Assembly (NCBI GenBank): GCA_944472135.2
Contig: OX235265.1
Coordinates: 94,024,984 to 94,088,983 of the forward strand
Direction of reading: 5' to 3'
From: Trichobilharzia regenti
Lineage: Eukaryota; Platyhelminthes; Trematoda; Strigeidida; Schistosomatidae
DNA: 64,000 bases
Shown here: positions 1 to 9,833 of the stretch, one piece after another
Layout: the number at the start of each line of letters is the position of its first letter
How positions within the stretch are numbered: the stretch's first letter is position 1
Program-made: the position numbers and the translations under genes
The notes under the pieces: model-generated
Told to the model about the DNA's origin: nothing
What the model saw: the letters and a program-made list of their open reading frames with translations, nothing else
The model's database searches: none

Positions 1-1268
1 AACTGTGAAGTATCATGATCATTATCACGAATATTCACTTTACCGTCAACTTCATCATTTTCAAACTCTTTAATAACAGAAGTAGACAATTTTGGTTCCT
101 CCTCGCAAATCATAAAAGGTTTTATAACTTCACTCTGACTAGTTATACCTTGTAAACTTGTAGGGTCAGAACTCCACTCTGAAGCAGTAACTCTATTCTG
201 TGACACTCTATTCAACAACGGCTTACCAGTTGCAACTACAGACTTCTTCACAACACCGTTATCGTCACACAATTCGGAGTCAGGTCTGGAGTTTACATTT
301 AGCTTATCGCTGAACTTGCTCACCGGTTCACAGTTCACTTCTGTATGCACCTCTTGCACACGTGTAAAACAAAACCGTGTTTGTCTTGCATCTTGTAACC
401 TATCAGTTGAGGATGTACTACGAAACCTGTTACACTCACTAGGTCTATATGCATTACTAGACATCATGGAGCTTTCTCGATATCCACCTCTCTGAGGCCT
501 ACTCGTCATCAATGATTGCATTTTGATCTCAGACTGCTCTATTCTAGGGGTGAGATGTAATAGACTGGCGAACTTGCTCATAGATTGATTGACACTAGTA
601 TTTACCAGTTTCAGGATATCATCAAACTTTGGCTCGATACCCTCATCCTCCATACGGGAGCTCATCTTCACCCACTTCCTTTGCAGTCTAGTAGGTAGAC
701 GTCTTGCTATTACTTCTAGTATAAAACTCGAGTTGAGGTCACTCATGCAATTCATCGAAATCATTCCATTCTTGTAAATTAGCAAATTATCAAAAAACTC
801 AGTGAGTGCCTGGGAGTCATCCTGTAATTGACCACCATTACCCTTAACAGCCTCGAATAATTTCCCTGCAATCATCGAAGGTCTTCCAAACCTTTGACGT
901 AATATGCTCATAGCCTCATCGTAGCCCTCTTTTGGCTTCATAAACTTACAGCACTGTATAGCTCTTGCAGCATCTCCAGTGCAATATCTCATCAAATACA
1001 TTAACTTCAATTCATCATTTAATAAAAAACCACTCAACATGATCTCAAACTCCTTTACAAATTGTAAATAATCAGCCGGGTTTCCATCAAAACATCGTGG
1101 TTCAAATTTAGGGAGTTTGATGTTCCTATTATCCCTGAACGGCGAAACAGTAACATCAACCATGTCATGCTTAACATCAGACACATCGTTACAATTAACA
1201 GACAAGTCACCATGACTTACTTTCCTGTTTGCATCCAAGACACTCTGTCCCTTCTTTGACCCAGGCAT
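1..1268 (-). CDS. BEL/Pao (Sinbad-like) Gag, partial, runs off window
   Basis: A reading frame opens at an ATG whose complement lies at 1266-1268 (MPGSKKGQSV) and stays open for about 422 codons to position 1, so the 3' part lies outside the window. Around residues 46-130 it carries a segment typical of BEL/Pao Gag proteins (the DUF1759 type): LPKFEPRCFDGNPADYLQF, then an acidic-aromatic stretch and 'RQRFGRPSMIAGKLFEAVKG'. Gag of such elements forms the particle that packages the element RNA in the cytoplasm. The C-terminal half read here is Ser/Thr/Asn-rich with no obvious domain. A 358 bp LTR lies 145 bp upstream in the same orientation, so this is the 5' part of an LTR element. No stop or frameshift was seen, which suggests a fairly young copy. 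Family call from recall of BEL/Pao Gag; Sinbad is the known schistosome member. Confidence 0.8.
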   Translation of the reverse strand, partial: MPGSKKGQSVLDANRKVSHGDLSVNCNDVSDVKHDMVDVTVSPFRDNRNIKLPKFEPRCFDGNPADYLQFVKEFEIMLSGFLLNDELKLMYLMRYCTGDAARAIQCCKFMKPKEGYDEAMSILRQRFGRPSMIAGKLFEAVKGNGGQLQDDSQALTEFFDNLLIYKNGMISMNCMSDLNSSFILEVIARRLPTRLQRKWVKMSSRMEDEGIEPKFDDILKLVNTSVNQSMSKFASLLHLTPRIEQSEIKMQSLMTSRPQRGGYRESSMMSSNAYRPSECNRFRSTSSTDRLQDARQTRFCFTRVQEVHTEVNCEPVSKFSDKLNVNSRPDSELCDDNGVVKKSVVATGKPLLNRVSQNRVTASEWSSDPTSLQGITSQSEVIKPFMICEEEPKLSTSVIKEFENDEVDGKVNIRDNDHDTSQ

Positions 1269-1412
1269 TGTTGAACTTGACCCAATTCCAAAAAGGTTCC
1301 AGATATTGCTTGTTCAAAGAGGACTTGACCGGCACCAGGAAAGATGAACGGCGACTATCCAAACTTTCACCAACTGTTTGAATCCGCCAGATCTGTTTCA
1401 ATCGTCAGAAAC

Positions 1413-1770
1413 TGTCAATCACGTCTCATAAACCGTTAATGCCCAGCTCTCGCTACGCTCGGGCCCACGCTGTTCTTCGAAGATTTCGGAAACGCTTAGT
1501 TATAACGGACGCAAAAACCAAAACACCGATCTGCCGCGTGATATTTGTTTATTGTTACACCAACATATAAAAGGAATAAGCGAACTAAGGTCTGAAAACA
1601 AATATTACAATAATAGATCATAAGATTACTTCTGACGATGTTTCACTCTTCTTTCTGAACAGCGACCGATGAGACGATGACTGTCGTATTGATGCCTCCG
1701 CGAAAATTGGGGAAGTTGATTTTAAGCAAACAACCAAGAATTGATCGTTCAATCTTCAACTCCATTGACA
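1413..1770 (-). repeat. 5' LTR of the Sinbad-like element
   Basis: This 358 bp segment matches two other copies in the window (30939-31296 minus, 32664-33029 plus). Read on the minus strand it begins TGTCAATGGAGTTGAAG and ends GTGATTGACA, so it has TG...CA ends. It contains an AATAAA-like signal on the minus strand. It sits directly upstream of the gag frame at 1268. Boundaries were set by comparing the three copies and by the target duplication of the 32664 copy. Confidence 0.75.
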
Positions 1771-2229
1771 ACAGATTTGTAGCTCAGGTGGATGGTTTGC
1801 AATTATTAGTGTCCTCTGAGCTGGTTGGTTTAGTTGTGGAGCTTTCGTTGTCCTTCTTAACCACATCTTCAGTGCAATTTGTAGCATAAAGTGAAATGAT
1901 TCAAAATTTTTTTTCATGAGCGATATCAGTGTAGCAGTCCACGTGTACATCTTGTCGTGCTTTGCCTCAAAACCCACAACCCAACTCCAACCACTACTAC
2001 CCGTATATCCGGGAACACAGCGTAATTTGTTTAGGTGTTTCGAATCTCGCGCAAGACCCATGGCATCTAGGACTACCTAGCCACGCTGTAACCCCAATGT
2101 ATGCACATCCATTTTGACACCCTATTCATCCATAAATTCTGCAGGTGCTTACGCATATATGAAATTAGGTTATGGTGATATTTTAAGCCAGTTTGTAATA
2201 TCCCGCGACTAATTCACTATCTTACTGAT
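1771..2229. other. No gene seen
   Basis: Flank of the Sinbad-like element. Short open frames occur here but none shows a recognisable domain; I see no repeat match elsewhere in the window. Confidence 0.4.
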
Positions 2230-2339
2230 CAACGCGCACTCCTTAATCCATAACGAACTTGAACCAATGATGTTAACATTCGGCGCCAGGCCTACCGTTG
2301 TTCTGATGACTGAATCATGGTGCTCATCCCCTATACTTG

Positions 2340-3626
2340 TGTGGTGAAAGCAGGCTGCTAGCCAATTGGTAGACATTAATCTACGTCAGTGTCTAGGTCA
2401 TTATTATTGGCCGTGATAAAATATGAACAGGACTGATTCAACAACCAATCACAGCAGACTTAACGTGGGCAAATATGATTCGCAGATAGATGGCCCCACT
2501 TTTCGACGGTTACCCGAAACAACCAATAAGAAGCCTGCGTTTGTCTGCTTGAATAAATTATAATAATGTATGTGAAATATATATAATAATAATGTATATT
2601 CTCATATAAACATAAATTTACATGAAAATGCATGCCACTTTTACAGGCACGATCAAGTATGATATAGCCTCAAATCGTAGATTGTCTACAAGTTAATAAT
2701 GTTTCAACAGTTAAATATTTGATATATATATAAATACACATTGTCTGAACTAGGCTGTATAGTTATTGAATTGTACAGTTGTCCTCCAGGTTGAGCGGGA
2801 AAATCGACTTCGTTTCGTTTTCATCCCGTGGTTGTCGGCATACGATAACCAACCAATATTGAGGTAAGTACAACGTTTACAAGGGATTGAAAGCTATTTT
2901 AGAAAAGTAAAAGTGCTGAGGTGAATCAATAAAGTGTAATGAAATGGTAAGTGCAAGTATCATTAATAAATGCATTAAAAAAAAGAAAACTCCCTAGGCT
3001 GACAACGTTCATTTGCAATGTATAATGCTACACGTATATCTCGTACTATCATGATGTCCACTTTTGGTTTTAATACATTTATCCTCAGTTGTGCCAGTTG
3101 TTTTTGTTTTATACCTTTTTGTGCATTTAATGTACAACCGTACCCTTCAGAGAGTAGGAATATAATAAGTCATAAAGAGCTGTAAAATGTTAGGTTTAAT
3201 GGAATATAATGAGGATCAAGTAAAGACGTTATTAGAAAATGAATGAGATAAGACATTGTGAAGTGGTATTTAAAGATCAGTCAATGGACAGCAAGTTAGT
3301 TTATAAGATGCCCCATAAAACTGTGCACATCCCACATGGTCGCATCTCAACAATAGGCTGATTGAATGGTATATATTTAAAGGCAGAAGCATGATCTGTC
3401 TAGGCGTTCATTATTATCTTTTTCAAGACAAAGATCTAAGCCCTCATAAAAATCAGAAATATCTCGAGCCTTCAAATTGTATATTGCTGTTTCTGCAGAA
3501 TGGGGTGATTCACCTTAGTGACCCCCACCATATCTACTGATCAGCTGGCGCCACCCTCCTTCCTAAATACGTGTTGATTTCCGTAATGAAACGATCTGTT
3601 TCTGGCCCTTGTCTTCTGTTTTTACA
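2340..3626 (+). mobile_element. Solo LTR (family D, copy 1) carrying a nested unit A
   Basis: A ~300 bp LTR with TGTGGTG start and TTTTACA end, interrupted at about 2584-3563 by a reverse-oriented unit A. It is flanked by a perfect 4 bp direct repeat, cttg (2336-2339 and 3627-3630), the target duplication size usual for Gypsy-type elements. The same LTR occurs at 4339-4626 and 41765-42082. Each copy holds CCAAT-like motifs and an AATAAA-like signal followed by 'CTGGCCCTTGTCTTCTG'. No internal coding region remains beside it, so it is a solo LTR. Confidence 0.75.
2584..3563 (-). repeat. Unit A copy A0 (reverse orientation)
   Basis: About 980 bp matching, in reverse complement, the unit A copies in the array at 15.1-30.0 kb, from the GGAAGGAGGGTGG 5' end (at 3563) to the (ATT)n 3' tail (at 2584). 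It lies inside the family D LTR, which shows that unit A was inserted there. No conserved ORF. Confidence 0.85.
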
Positions 3627-4338
3627 CTTGATGCGCATTTAGGCGTAGATGACTACACTCTACGCTGCGCAGACAGAAACCACAAGCCTGGTGGAGGATG
3701 CCTCACATACACACATAACTCATTTGTTGTTAATAAGGTGGAACATGAGATACTGAATGCGGTGCCTGATTCACTGCGGGTTCTACATTGAGATAAATAC
3801 CAACTTCTCATAGACAGTATTCATCGTGCACCATGCTCGACCCGACAAACGGATACATCACTGGTTAAATCGTCAGCACATGCCTCCTCGTACAGCGCTA
3901 ATTACAAAATAATTGCAGAGGACTTCAATCCTCTAGGAGTCAACTGATCAAGCATTTCTGCCTCCCAACGTTTCGGCGGATTATTTGCCGCTTTTGATTG
4001 CTACGGATGGAAACAACACGTCCAGGCACCTACCCATGGTGACATCAGGTTAGACCTTGTGTTCTGTCATGACGTGACCCCGGTCTCCACCTATATTGGT
4101 AACGAATTTTCCAGTAACAACCATAGAGTGGTGCTGTAGCAGGCCTGGGTAACCTAAGTTTGAAGTTAGCCGATCAGACTGCATCATCATTCTTATATCA
4201 CCGCATCGTCCTTCCTAAGGTACCAGTGTTCAGGGACAGTCAACTAGAACAATAGTCACTGTTTGATTGCTAACAGTAACGTAATTTGTGTGGTGCGTTA
4301 GAGCTTGACATCCTGACTGCAAAGTGTGTAGATCATAT

Positions 4339-4626
4339 CGTGGTGAGAGCTGGCCGCGAGCCCAAGTTGGTATACAGTAACTTACGTCAATATTTATATC
4401 CCCAACATTGGTAGTGAGAAAAATGAGAACAAAGACTTTTCGTAGGCGGATGCAGCTAACATATAGATGATCTGACATTTCAGAAAGAGCCACAAAGAGA
4501 TGCAAGGTTGACTTTCAGTAAGAAACAACCAATCAGAAGACTGTGTTTTCTGCTAAAAACAATCTATAATATGTATATGAAAATCTATATGTGTTGATTT
4601 CCTGGCCCTTGTCCTCTGTTGTTACA
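4339..4626 (+). repeat. Family D solo LTR, copy 2
   Basis: 288 bp alignable with 41765-42082 over most of its length, including 'CAACCAATCAGAAGACTGTG' and the CTGGCCCTTGTCCTCTG end. The first base of the TG start is C. Flanking 4-mers atat/atag match at three of four positions, consistent with a decayed target duplication. Confidence 0.65.
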
Positions 4627-4816
4627 ATAGAATCATGCTAAGGCACTCCAAGGTAAATCATCTGAATTAAGAGCTCTGCTCAAAATGCTGAATATGTATT
4701 TTGCCGGCCAAAGTCTAAGATGAGGAGAAAAGCTCAAACAAAGGAATAAGATCTAATAAGGCAATGGCAAACAGGAAAGTGGCAAGGAAGTCACTGAAAC
4801 TAATACCTTCCACCCC

Positions 4817-4870
4817 CAGGCCCAGCGTAGTATGAGCTGGACATTGACAGTTTCTGAGAGTTGGCTGACA
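4817..4870 (+). repeat. Fragment of a Sinbad-like LTR 3' end
   Basis: The stretch from CAGCGTAGTATGAGCTGG to GTTGGCTGACA matches the last ~54 bp of the LTR at 32664-33029. The rest of the LTR is missing on the left. The neighbouring parts of 4627-5013 hold nothing else that I recognise. Confidence 0.6.
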
Positions 4871-5013
4871 AGAGTCAACATTCCGTAGAAATTTCTCGGC
4901 AGTTTTCTGCACTTACTACGTACAGATTTGGAGGACAATAAGGCTCAGATTGGTAGCAGACAGACCTTAAAATTATGTAGGACTCAGGAATGGTTAATGT
5001 TGTAACTTTCATC

Positions 5014-6210
5014 CTACACAAAATGCGTCAAATAAGTGTGCAGATATTCTGGGAACCTTACGGTGCGTCCAGAACGGTTTTTCTTAGGAGGCTCAACCTT
5101 AGTAGCCAGTGGGCGAATGCCCTTGCAGTCAATAGTGTGACCCAGGAAGTCGAGTGAGTCAACACCGATTTGACACTTTTGAATATTGATGGTAACACCA
5201 TGTTGGCGTAACCTTTCAAATGCCAAGTCCAAGTGCCTAAGGTGAGTTTCCTTGTCTGGACTGGCAATGAGGCAGTCGTCTAAGTATGCGTATACAAAGT
5301 CGAGACCGCGAAATATGTCAATAATGAAGCGTTGGAATGTTTGGGCTGCATTCCGGAGACCGAATGGCATACGTAGAAATTCAAAAAGTCCGAAAGGCGT
5401 TATGATAGCCGTTCTCGGAATATCTTCTGTTGCCATCGGGATTTGGTTATACGCTTTAACCAAGTCGATTTTGGAGAATATAGTCGCGCCGAGTAAGGTT
5501 GCCGTCAAGTCGTGTATATGAGGCAACGGGTAGCAATCAGGGGTTGTTTTGGCATTCACTCGCCGGTAATCACCGGTGGGTCGCCAATCATTGCTATCCT
5601 TTTTCGGAACCATATGAAGTGGGGATGCCCATGGGCTATTCGAAGGTCGAATGATGCCAAGGCTAAGCATATGGTCAAATTCATTCCTGGCGATTCTCAG
5701 TTTGTCAGGAGCTAATCGTCGTGCTTTAGAGGTCACAGGTTGTCCTGTGGTAATGATGTGGTGCATAGCATTGCCGGTTATGCACGGTAGGTCGTTCGAC
5801 GGGAAATTAAGTTCCGGATACTTGTCAACAATAGGTTGAAAAATTGGATCAAGAATCGCCCTTATCTTAACAGGTGACAAACTAGGGCCTATGTAGCTGA
5901 TGCCTTTGATAGACAGACTAGTAGTATTGTCAATCAGTCGTATTCGGCGGACGTCTACGAGTAAATCATGATGATTAAGTAGGTCCGTGCCAATGATGGG
6001 CATTGTAACGTCAGCGAGAAGGAAAATCCACCGAATAGGTTTGCGTAAACCTACGTTCAGATAGACGTATTTCCTACCAAAGGTTGCGATTGGTTTTCCA
6101 TTTGCAGCCTGTAAGTTGAAGGTAGGTTCCTTCTGCCTATTTGCTGCTGTAGCAGGAAGGACGCTGACTTCGGCGCCTGTGTCGACTAAGTATCGAGTCT
6201 GGCTTATCAA
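5014..6210 (-). CDS. Pol: protease and reverse transcriptase joined to a pol tail
   Basis: A 398-codon frame with no internal stop. Residues 8-14 hold the aspartic protease active site (VDTGAEV) and 72-78 its second motif (IIGTDLL). Residues about 150-365 are a Ty3/Gypsy reverse transcriptase with PTGDYRRVN (211-219), [14 protein letters not shown] (245-258), [14 protein letters not shown] (281-294) and YLDD (309-312). After [10 protein letters not shown] (365-373) the usual connection to RNase H is missing; instead [17 protein letters not shown] follows and the frame ends. That tail resembles the basic C-terminal end of Gypsy Pol proteins. The simplest reading is an in-frame internal deletion of RNase H and integrase. 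The first codon at 6210 is TTG; the pol frame is open further upstream and overlaps the gag end, so expression by -1 frameshifting is likely. Such a protein could cut and copy but not integrate. Confidence 0.8.
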   Translation of the reverse strand: MISQTRYLVDTGAEVSVLPATAANRQKEPTFNLQAANGKPIATFGRKYVYLNVGLRKPIRWIFLLADVTMPIIGTDLLNHHDLLVDVRRIRLIDNTTSLSIKGISYIGPSLSPVKIRAILDPIFQPIVDKYPELNFPSNDLPCITGNAMHHIITTGQPVTSKARRLAPDKLRIARNEFDHMLSLGIIRPSNSPWASPLHMVPKKDSNDWRPTGDYRRVNAKTTPDCYPLPHIHDLTATLLGATIFSKIDLVKAYNQIPMATEDIPRTAIITPFGLFEFLRMPFGLRNAAQTFQRFIIDIFRGLDFVYAYLDDCLIASPDKETHLRHLDLAFERLRQHGVTINIQKCQIGVDSLDFLGHTIDCKGIRPLATKVEPPKKNRSGRTVRFPEYLHTYLTHFV

Positions 6211-6257
6211 ATCATGGATGTAAAGAAGGCGGCTAGTGCCACCGGCGACGGTTGCCG

Positions 6258-7085
6258 CTAACGCGTGCCGGCGGGATAGTTTCCCACAGACTTTGAGACA
6301 TTTCCGAAGTTACAAGGTTTACGGCAACACTTCGCTTCTTGGCCATAGGTGTTGTGATACCAGCACCAGTCAGGGTTTTTCAGTAAACGTGGTTTGGACA
6401 TAGATCGACCACGTAAGTTCCTGCGTTGAGGAGATTTAGGACGGCGGTTGGAGGATTTAGAATGCATGTTTGACCTAAACATCTGCTGAAGGGAGTTGCA
6501 TAACTCCATCATTGCAGGATCCTCACTCGAAGTCTGCTTAGCCATTGAGCATATTTCGGGAACAGACCGTTTAGTTATTTCTAGAATCTTATCTGCAGTA
6601 ATAGCTAAGTTCCCTATTACAGTACCCTCAAGTGTCACAAGTACGGTCTGTACAGATTGTGGCAACTTGGTTAAGAAGAGTTCTCTAAACAGTCCTTCGT
6701 CGAACTGACTTTGGCCGACGACTTGTTTCATTCTTGTCAGCATGCTCACGGCTGACTGATCTCCTAACTCGATGTTGCGAAATAATTCATCTAGACGTTG
6801 TCTGTCCGTGAGAACGTTTCTCCTGAGGAGGGATGCTTTCAGCAACTCGTACGAGTTACTTACCTCGGGACTCAACATCTGTGATGTTACGTACTTGTTG
6901 AATTCCCGCGGTAGGGCGTGAATAACTGCAAGTAACTGTGAACGTTGATCGGTTATCCCATGCTCACAAAAATCTGCTTCAGCTAGCAGAAACCACGTTT
7001 CAGCATTATCTGGCCAGTATGGTACGAGCTGAATGGTTTTAGGAGTTGAGCGGATACGGATGACCTTGGGACTAAGATCACTCAT
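6258..7085 (-). CDS. Gag with CHCC zinc motif (CsRn1/Boudicca type)
   Basis: 275 codons from the ATG at 7085 (MSDLSPKV); the frame is open 15 codons further upstream but only from TTG. Residues 20-150 hold a retroposon Gag capsid-like region ('[20 protein letters not shown]', 'LDELFRN'). Near the C-terminus is C241-x2-H244-x9-C254-x3-C258, the CHCC arrangement described for the CsRn1 clade in place of the usual CCHC knuckle. It is preceded by a basic Arg/Lys/Ser-rich stretch likely to bind RNA. Ends at TAG just before the pol frame takes over. No internal break, so it may still encode protein. Confidence 0.8.
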   Translation of the reverse strand: MSDLSPKVIRIRSTPKTIQLVPYWPDNAETWFLLAEADFCEHGITDQRSQLLAVIHALPREFNKYVTSQMLSPEVSNSYELLKASLLRRNVLTDRQRLDELFRNIELGDQSAVSMLTRMKQVVGQSQFDEGLFRELFLTKLPQSVQTVLVTLEGTVIGNLAITADKILEITKRSVPEICSMAKQTSSEDPAMMELCNSLQQMFRSNMHSKSSNRRPKSPQRRNLRGRSMSKPRLLKNPDWCWYHNTYGQEAKCCRKPCNFGNVSKSVGNYPAGTR

Positions 7086-7197
7086 GACGAAAATTATGTC
7101 GAATAATATATGGTACAAGAACAAATACAAAATGGAACGAACTCACCGGGCTTATCTGCGGATTTATCGTGGATAAAGTTCGCGGTTGGGCTCACCA

Positions 7198-7517
7198 GTT
7201 TAAAGGTTGACGGATATTAAAGGTTTGACGTGATATCTCGTTCAACAACTTCTAATTAATTTATTCTCGCGTACCAAAGACAAAGCAAAAGCCAATAATT
7301 GATCGTCCAAACCAAGATATATATTTAGTAACCAAAACCAGCCGTTAGACGAACGCTTAGCTAGCTAGTGATCGTGCACGTGACACGACGAGGTACCAAA
7401 TGGCGGGGATGCTTAACCGGAAGCCTTCAGCTAAACAAGTCGACTTAAACAGTGGTGGTCAGCATCCAATGAGTGATAGCTGTGGTCAATAATTTTGGGG
7501 AATTATTTACCGCTACA
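7198..7517 (-). repeat. 5' LTR of the Boudicca-like element
   Basis: About 320 bp, beginning on the minus strand with TGTAGCGGTAAATAATTCC and ending just before a TGGTGAGCCC primer-binding-like site. A second copy lies in plus orientation at 30439. A GAATAAA signal lies on the minus strand near the 3' end. Exact 3' end is placed by the primer site. Confidence 0.7.
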
Positions 7518-7924
7518 AGGGCATTTATGGTTTTCACTTTACGCATACACAGGTGCGCCTACTCCTGACCTTTTTCTAAGGGTGTACGAGACATACACCG
7601 AACTCGATGCTGAATTATATAATATGACCGCACCTCCGCTACTCATGGAGGACTGAGATCTTTTTAAAGGGTCAAAAGACGAGTAATAAAGGGGGCGATG
7701 TGTCTTCAGAATAAAACATCTGATGAAGAGCTGAAGAAATTATTTTCACACCTATCTACCCACAAGAATACAAATAACTAGAGTCGCCCAGGTAAAGTTG
7801 TTCTACCATAGGGCCACTGTGGTCTACGATGTAGCGGCCCTCCGATGATGGATTATCAGGGGGTTAAGAGTCAAGCACTCCCCCACTTCTTTTCATCTAT
7901 ATTTTGACGTCCCTGCAATTGTTT
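7518..7924. other. No gene seen
   Basis: Flank of the Boudicca-like LTR; nothing recognised apart from a passage resembling one near 40.7 kb ('gaagagctgaag'). Confidence 0.3.
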
Positions 7925-8224
7925 AACAGCAATTGTGGCTAATGCACCTTCCTCGGAAAGCTTTAGGAGAAGGCTCGATAATGATGCAGAGACAGTTGGG
8001 CAGCGTCGAAACATCTGTCACTTTAAAGCTCACACGCCACACTATCAGTAGGTCAATACGTCTTTTTCAACCGTCAAAACTCTCTGGTCTTACTCTTCCA
8101 ACCACTCCACCTGCTCATTCACTAATTTAATACTATTATTGTGATTGGTTCTAATTATCTTTATCCATTTTTTGAGGTTTTACATATCAGTTGTCATTAT
8201 GTATCCGTCTGTATTCTTTTTAAG
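7925..8224 (+). pseudogene. CR1-like LINE ORF2 end and 3' UTR start
   Basis: The frame 'TIVANAPSSESFRRRLDND' is the typical last segment of CR1 reverse transcriptase proteins ('APS...FK..LD'), followed by a stop and AT-rich 3' UTR. It parallels 'APSLEIFKRKLYNH' of the LINE at 16.4 kb. A SINE (8225) and possibly an LTR (8450) then interrupt the 3' UTR, which resumes at about 8690. Confidence 0.6.
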
Positions 8225-8436
8225 CATACATTTCCCCCCTTCAAGCCACTAGCCTGAAGTTTCTGCAGCAGTGTTTATTTTTACAGGATGGGGTTACTAG
8301 CCCATACGCAACCTTTCCTCTTTACCAGCATTATTTCTGGCTTGGCGGGATAAAGGAATGTGTCGGCCGGGGCTCGAACCTCGGATCATGTGTATGGTCG
8401 GCGAGCGTCCTAACCGCTGTGCTACCGACGCACATA
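8225..8436 (-). mobile_element. tRNA-derived SINE (family S2)
   Basis: On the minus strand: head GTGCGTCGGTAGCACAGCGG (box A-like), then GAGGTTCGAGCC (box B), then a body with 'GGGTTGCGTATGGGC'-type sequence and 'TTCAAGCCACTAG'-type tail as read on the plus strand. Related copies: 41330-41545, 46968-47195, 49655-49885. RNA polymerase III promoter boxes are inferred from the tRNA-like head. Confidence 0.7.
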
Positions 8437-8448
8437 GTCTACTGTAAT

Positions 8449-8679
8449 GGTGTAGGGGTGTGATAGAGACAATGTGTTCTCACATATTCCCACAGTTCAA
8501 TGCGACATTCGTAACATAATACGATATTTCTGTTTGAACATTCTACTTCATGTCATTGAATGTAAACCAAAATCACACACTCAGTGATTGGTCAAAGGAT
8601 ACAAATTATATATTTGTAAACAGCGCTTTGATCAATGAAAAATACACCTTTGCTTCTGTGTCTTGCCTTCTGCCGTTAC
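8449..8679 (+). repeat. Possible LTR
   Basis: Ends in GCCTTCTGCCGTTACA, similar in layout to the end of the family D LTRs (CTGGCCCTTGTCTTCTGCTTTTACA region), and starts near TGTAGGGGTGTG. No target duplication is convincing. Could be a diverged relative of family D. Confidence 0.3.
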
Positions 8680-8689
8680 AATAATATCG

Positions 8690-8990
8690 ATTATTACTGC
8701 CATCATTATTATTATCCCCCCTTTTGACTGCACTGAGGGAATAAAAGGTGAAAGCAACAACTCCATCTACAATAGTGACATGGTCTTAACACACAGCATA
8801 CTGTGAGACACTTATAATCAATCACAGTACTACTCCCCTTAGAGTCAACCACAGCTAGAACAGTCGAGAGGCGGGACAGACAAAACAGTCATCTATAAGA
8901 AGTGTTAAGTTCGGCGGTTTTCTAATGTTCAAACTATACTTGTCTACTTTCAGGTCGGCTACGAAGTGTGCAGGGATTAGTTACCCAAGA
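8690..8990 (+). repeat. CR1-like 3' UTR remnant
   Basis: Contains, in order, 'AACTCCATCTAC', 'CACAGCATACTGTGAG', 'AATCACAGTACTACTCC', 'AGAACAGTCGAGAGGCGGGA', which align with 16690-16870 and with the first ~270 bp of unit B in the tandem array. Confidence 0.55.
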
Positions 8991-9005
8991 CAACACAACG
9001 GATGA

Positions 9006-9063
9006 CCAATGGGAGTGCCCCTTCCCTCTTATCTAATTGTATTGCGATTGGTTGTATATATAG
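9006..9063 (+). promoter_or_regulatory. Promoter-like stretch
   Basis: CCAAT at 9006, ATTGG at 9047-9051 and TATATATAG at 9055-9063 in 60 bp. It could be the U3 end of an LTR or the 5' region of a retroelement; no downstream gene is recognised to 9600. Confidence 0.25.
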
Positions 9064-9602
9064 CCCTTGACCTTAAGTCTTTGTTCTCACTAGCACGCGA
9101 CACTTGTGTGGTCATACTGCTGACGTGCGCTTCACTCTTTGTTTCAGATCTTTGCTTGACGAGTGGATTAAACATCTGCCGAATATCAGAAACCTTTGCT
9201 TTGAAACAGAATAAAGAACACAGAGAAATTCGTTTGCTTTATTCTGGCTGGTGAATGCGCGCTCCTTGAATGAGACGTGCTTTTCCTCTCTAAGCGGAAA
9301 TATCCAATTTTGTGAATTATTCGTTTGGGAAACCTGATCTTCCTACCCGGCGAATTTTATTCAACCATTTCTTCTTCACCCAGCCTGTGTGTGGTACTTC
9401 CCGCTGTCTCGAACTACTGCCAGAGCTTCAGGTGCTACTTCTGTAGCAACATCCTCCTCACTCTTTCAAATAAACAGGACTTGTGGGTCTGTTACGTGTT
9501 TGCTGTGAAGCCGAATAACCCGAAAGTTGCAGGTAAAGTCAGAAGCTTTTACTTACACACTTTATCCTTCTTTCCTGTGCTCTCTATTTTTTTATTTTTT
9601 TT

Positions 9603-9787
9603 ATTTTTGATTTACAGCTTGATTCCACACTGTATTTTTGGTACAAGTATGGAATTTTCAGCATGGATATCGGTAGCCCAAAGTTTGCAGGCCGACCATA
9701 GATATCAGGTGTGCGCCGGCGTGGGCTCGAACCCTGGACCATGTGCATGGTCGGCGAGAGTCCTAACCACTGTGCCACCGACGCAGT
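9603..9787 (-). mobile_element. tRNA-derived SINE (family S1)
   Basis: Minus-strand SINE: head TGCGTCGGTGGCACAGTGG, GGTTCGAGCC box B, then body through 'CAAACTTTGGGCTACCGAT' and a TTGGTACAAG-containing segment, ending in an A-rich tail (poly-T on plus strand near 9590-9605). Same family as 39655, 52545, 60981 and 62345. A 16 bp near-perfect palindrome GACCATGCACATGGTC lies in the head. Confidence 0.8.
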
Positions 9788-9833
9788 TATCAACGCTCCC
9801 ACTTGGAAATGGATCATATCACAGTGATATGGT

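Larger units (their letters stand above)
2230..4140 (+). pseudogene. CR1-type LINE endonuclease fragment, split by an LTR
   Basis: Two blocks, 2230-2339 and 3627-4140, read as one apurinic-type (EEP) endonuclease domain of a CR1-like LINE. The first block ends in 'VVLMTESWCSSPIL'; after the LTR the same frame resumes with 'DAHLGVDDYTLRCADR', followed by 'PGGGC' and, with stops in between, 'EDFNPLG' (degenerate GDFN motif), 'RFGGLFAAFDCYGWKQHV' and 'SSNNHRVVL' (degenerate S-D-H motif). In the family this domain nicks target DNA for reverse transcription. Several in-frame stops and the lost catalytic D and DH residues show it is dead. The reading frame continues exactly across the LTR if one 4 bp duplication is discounted. 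Confidence 0.75.
5014..7517 (-). mobile_element. Boudicca-like Gypsy element (CsRn1 clade), internally deleted
   Basis: In minus-strand order: 5' LTR (7517-7198), primer-binding-site-like TGGTGAGCCC at 7197, gag (7085-6258), and a pol frame (6210-5014) in the -1 frame relative to gag. The CHCC-type Gag finger and tRNA-Trp-like primer site are traits reported for the CsRn1 clade, to which Boudicca belongs. RNase H and most of integrase are absent. I could not recognise a matching 3' LTR between 4871 and 5013, so the element may be truncated there. Confidence 0.75.

Noticed and set aside
5252..5839. Plus-strand ORFs over the pol region
   Set aside because: Antisense shadows of the minus-strand protease/RT frame, which has clear catalytic motifs.
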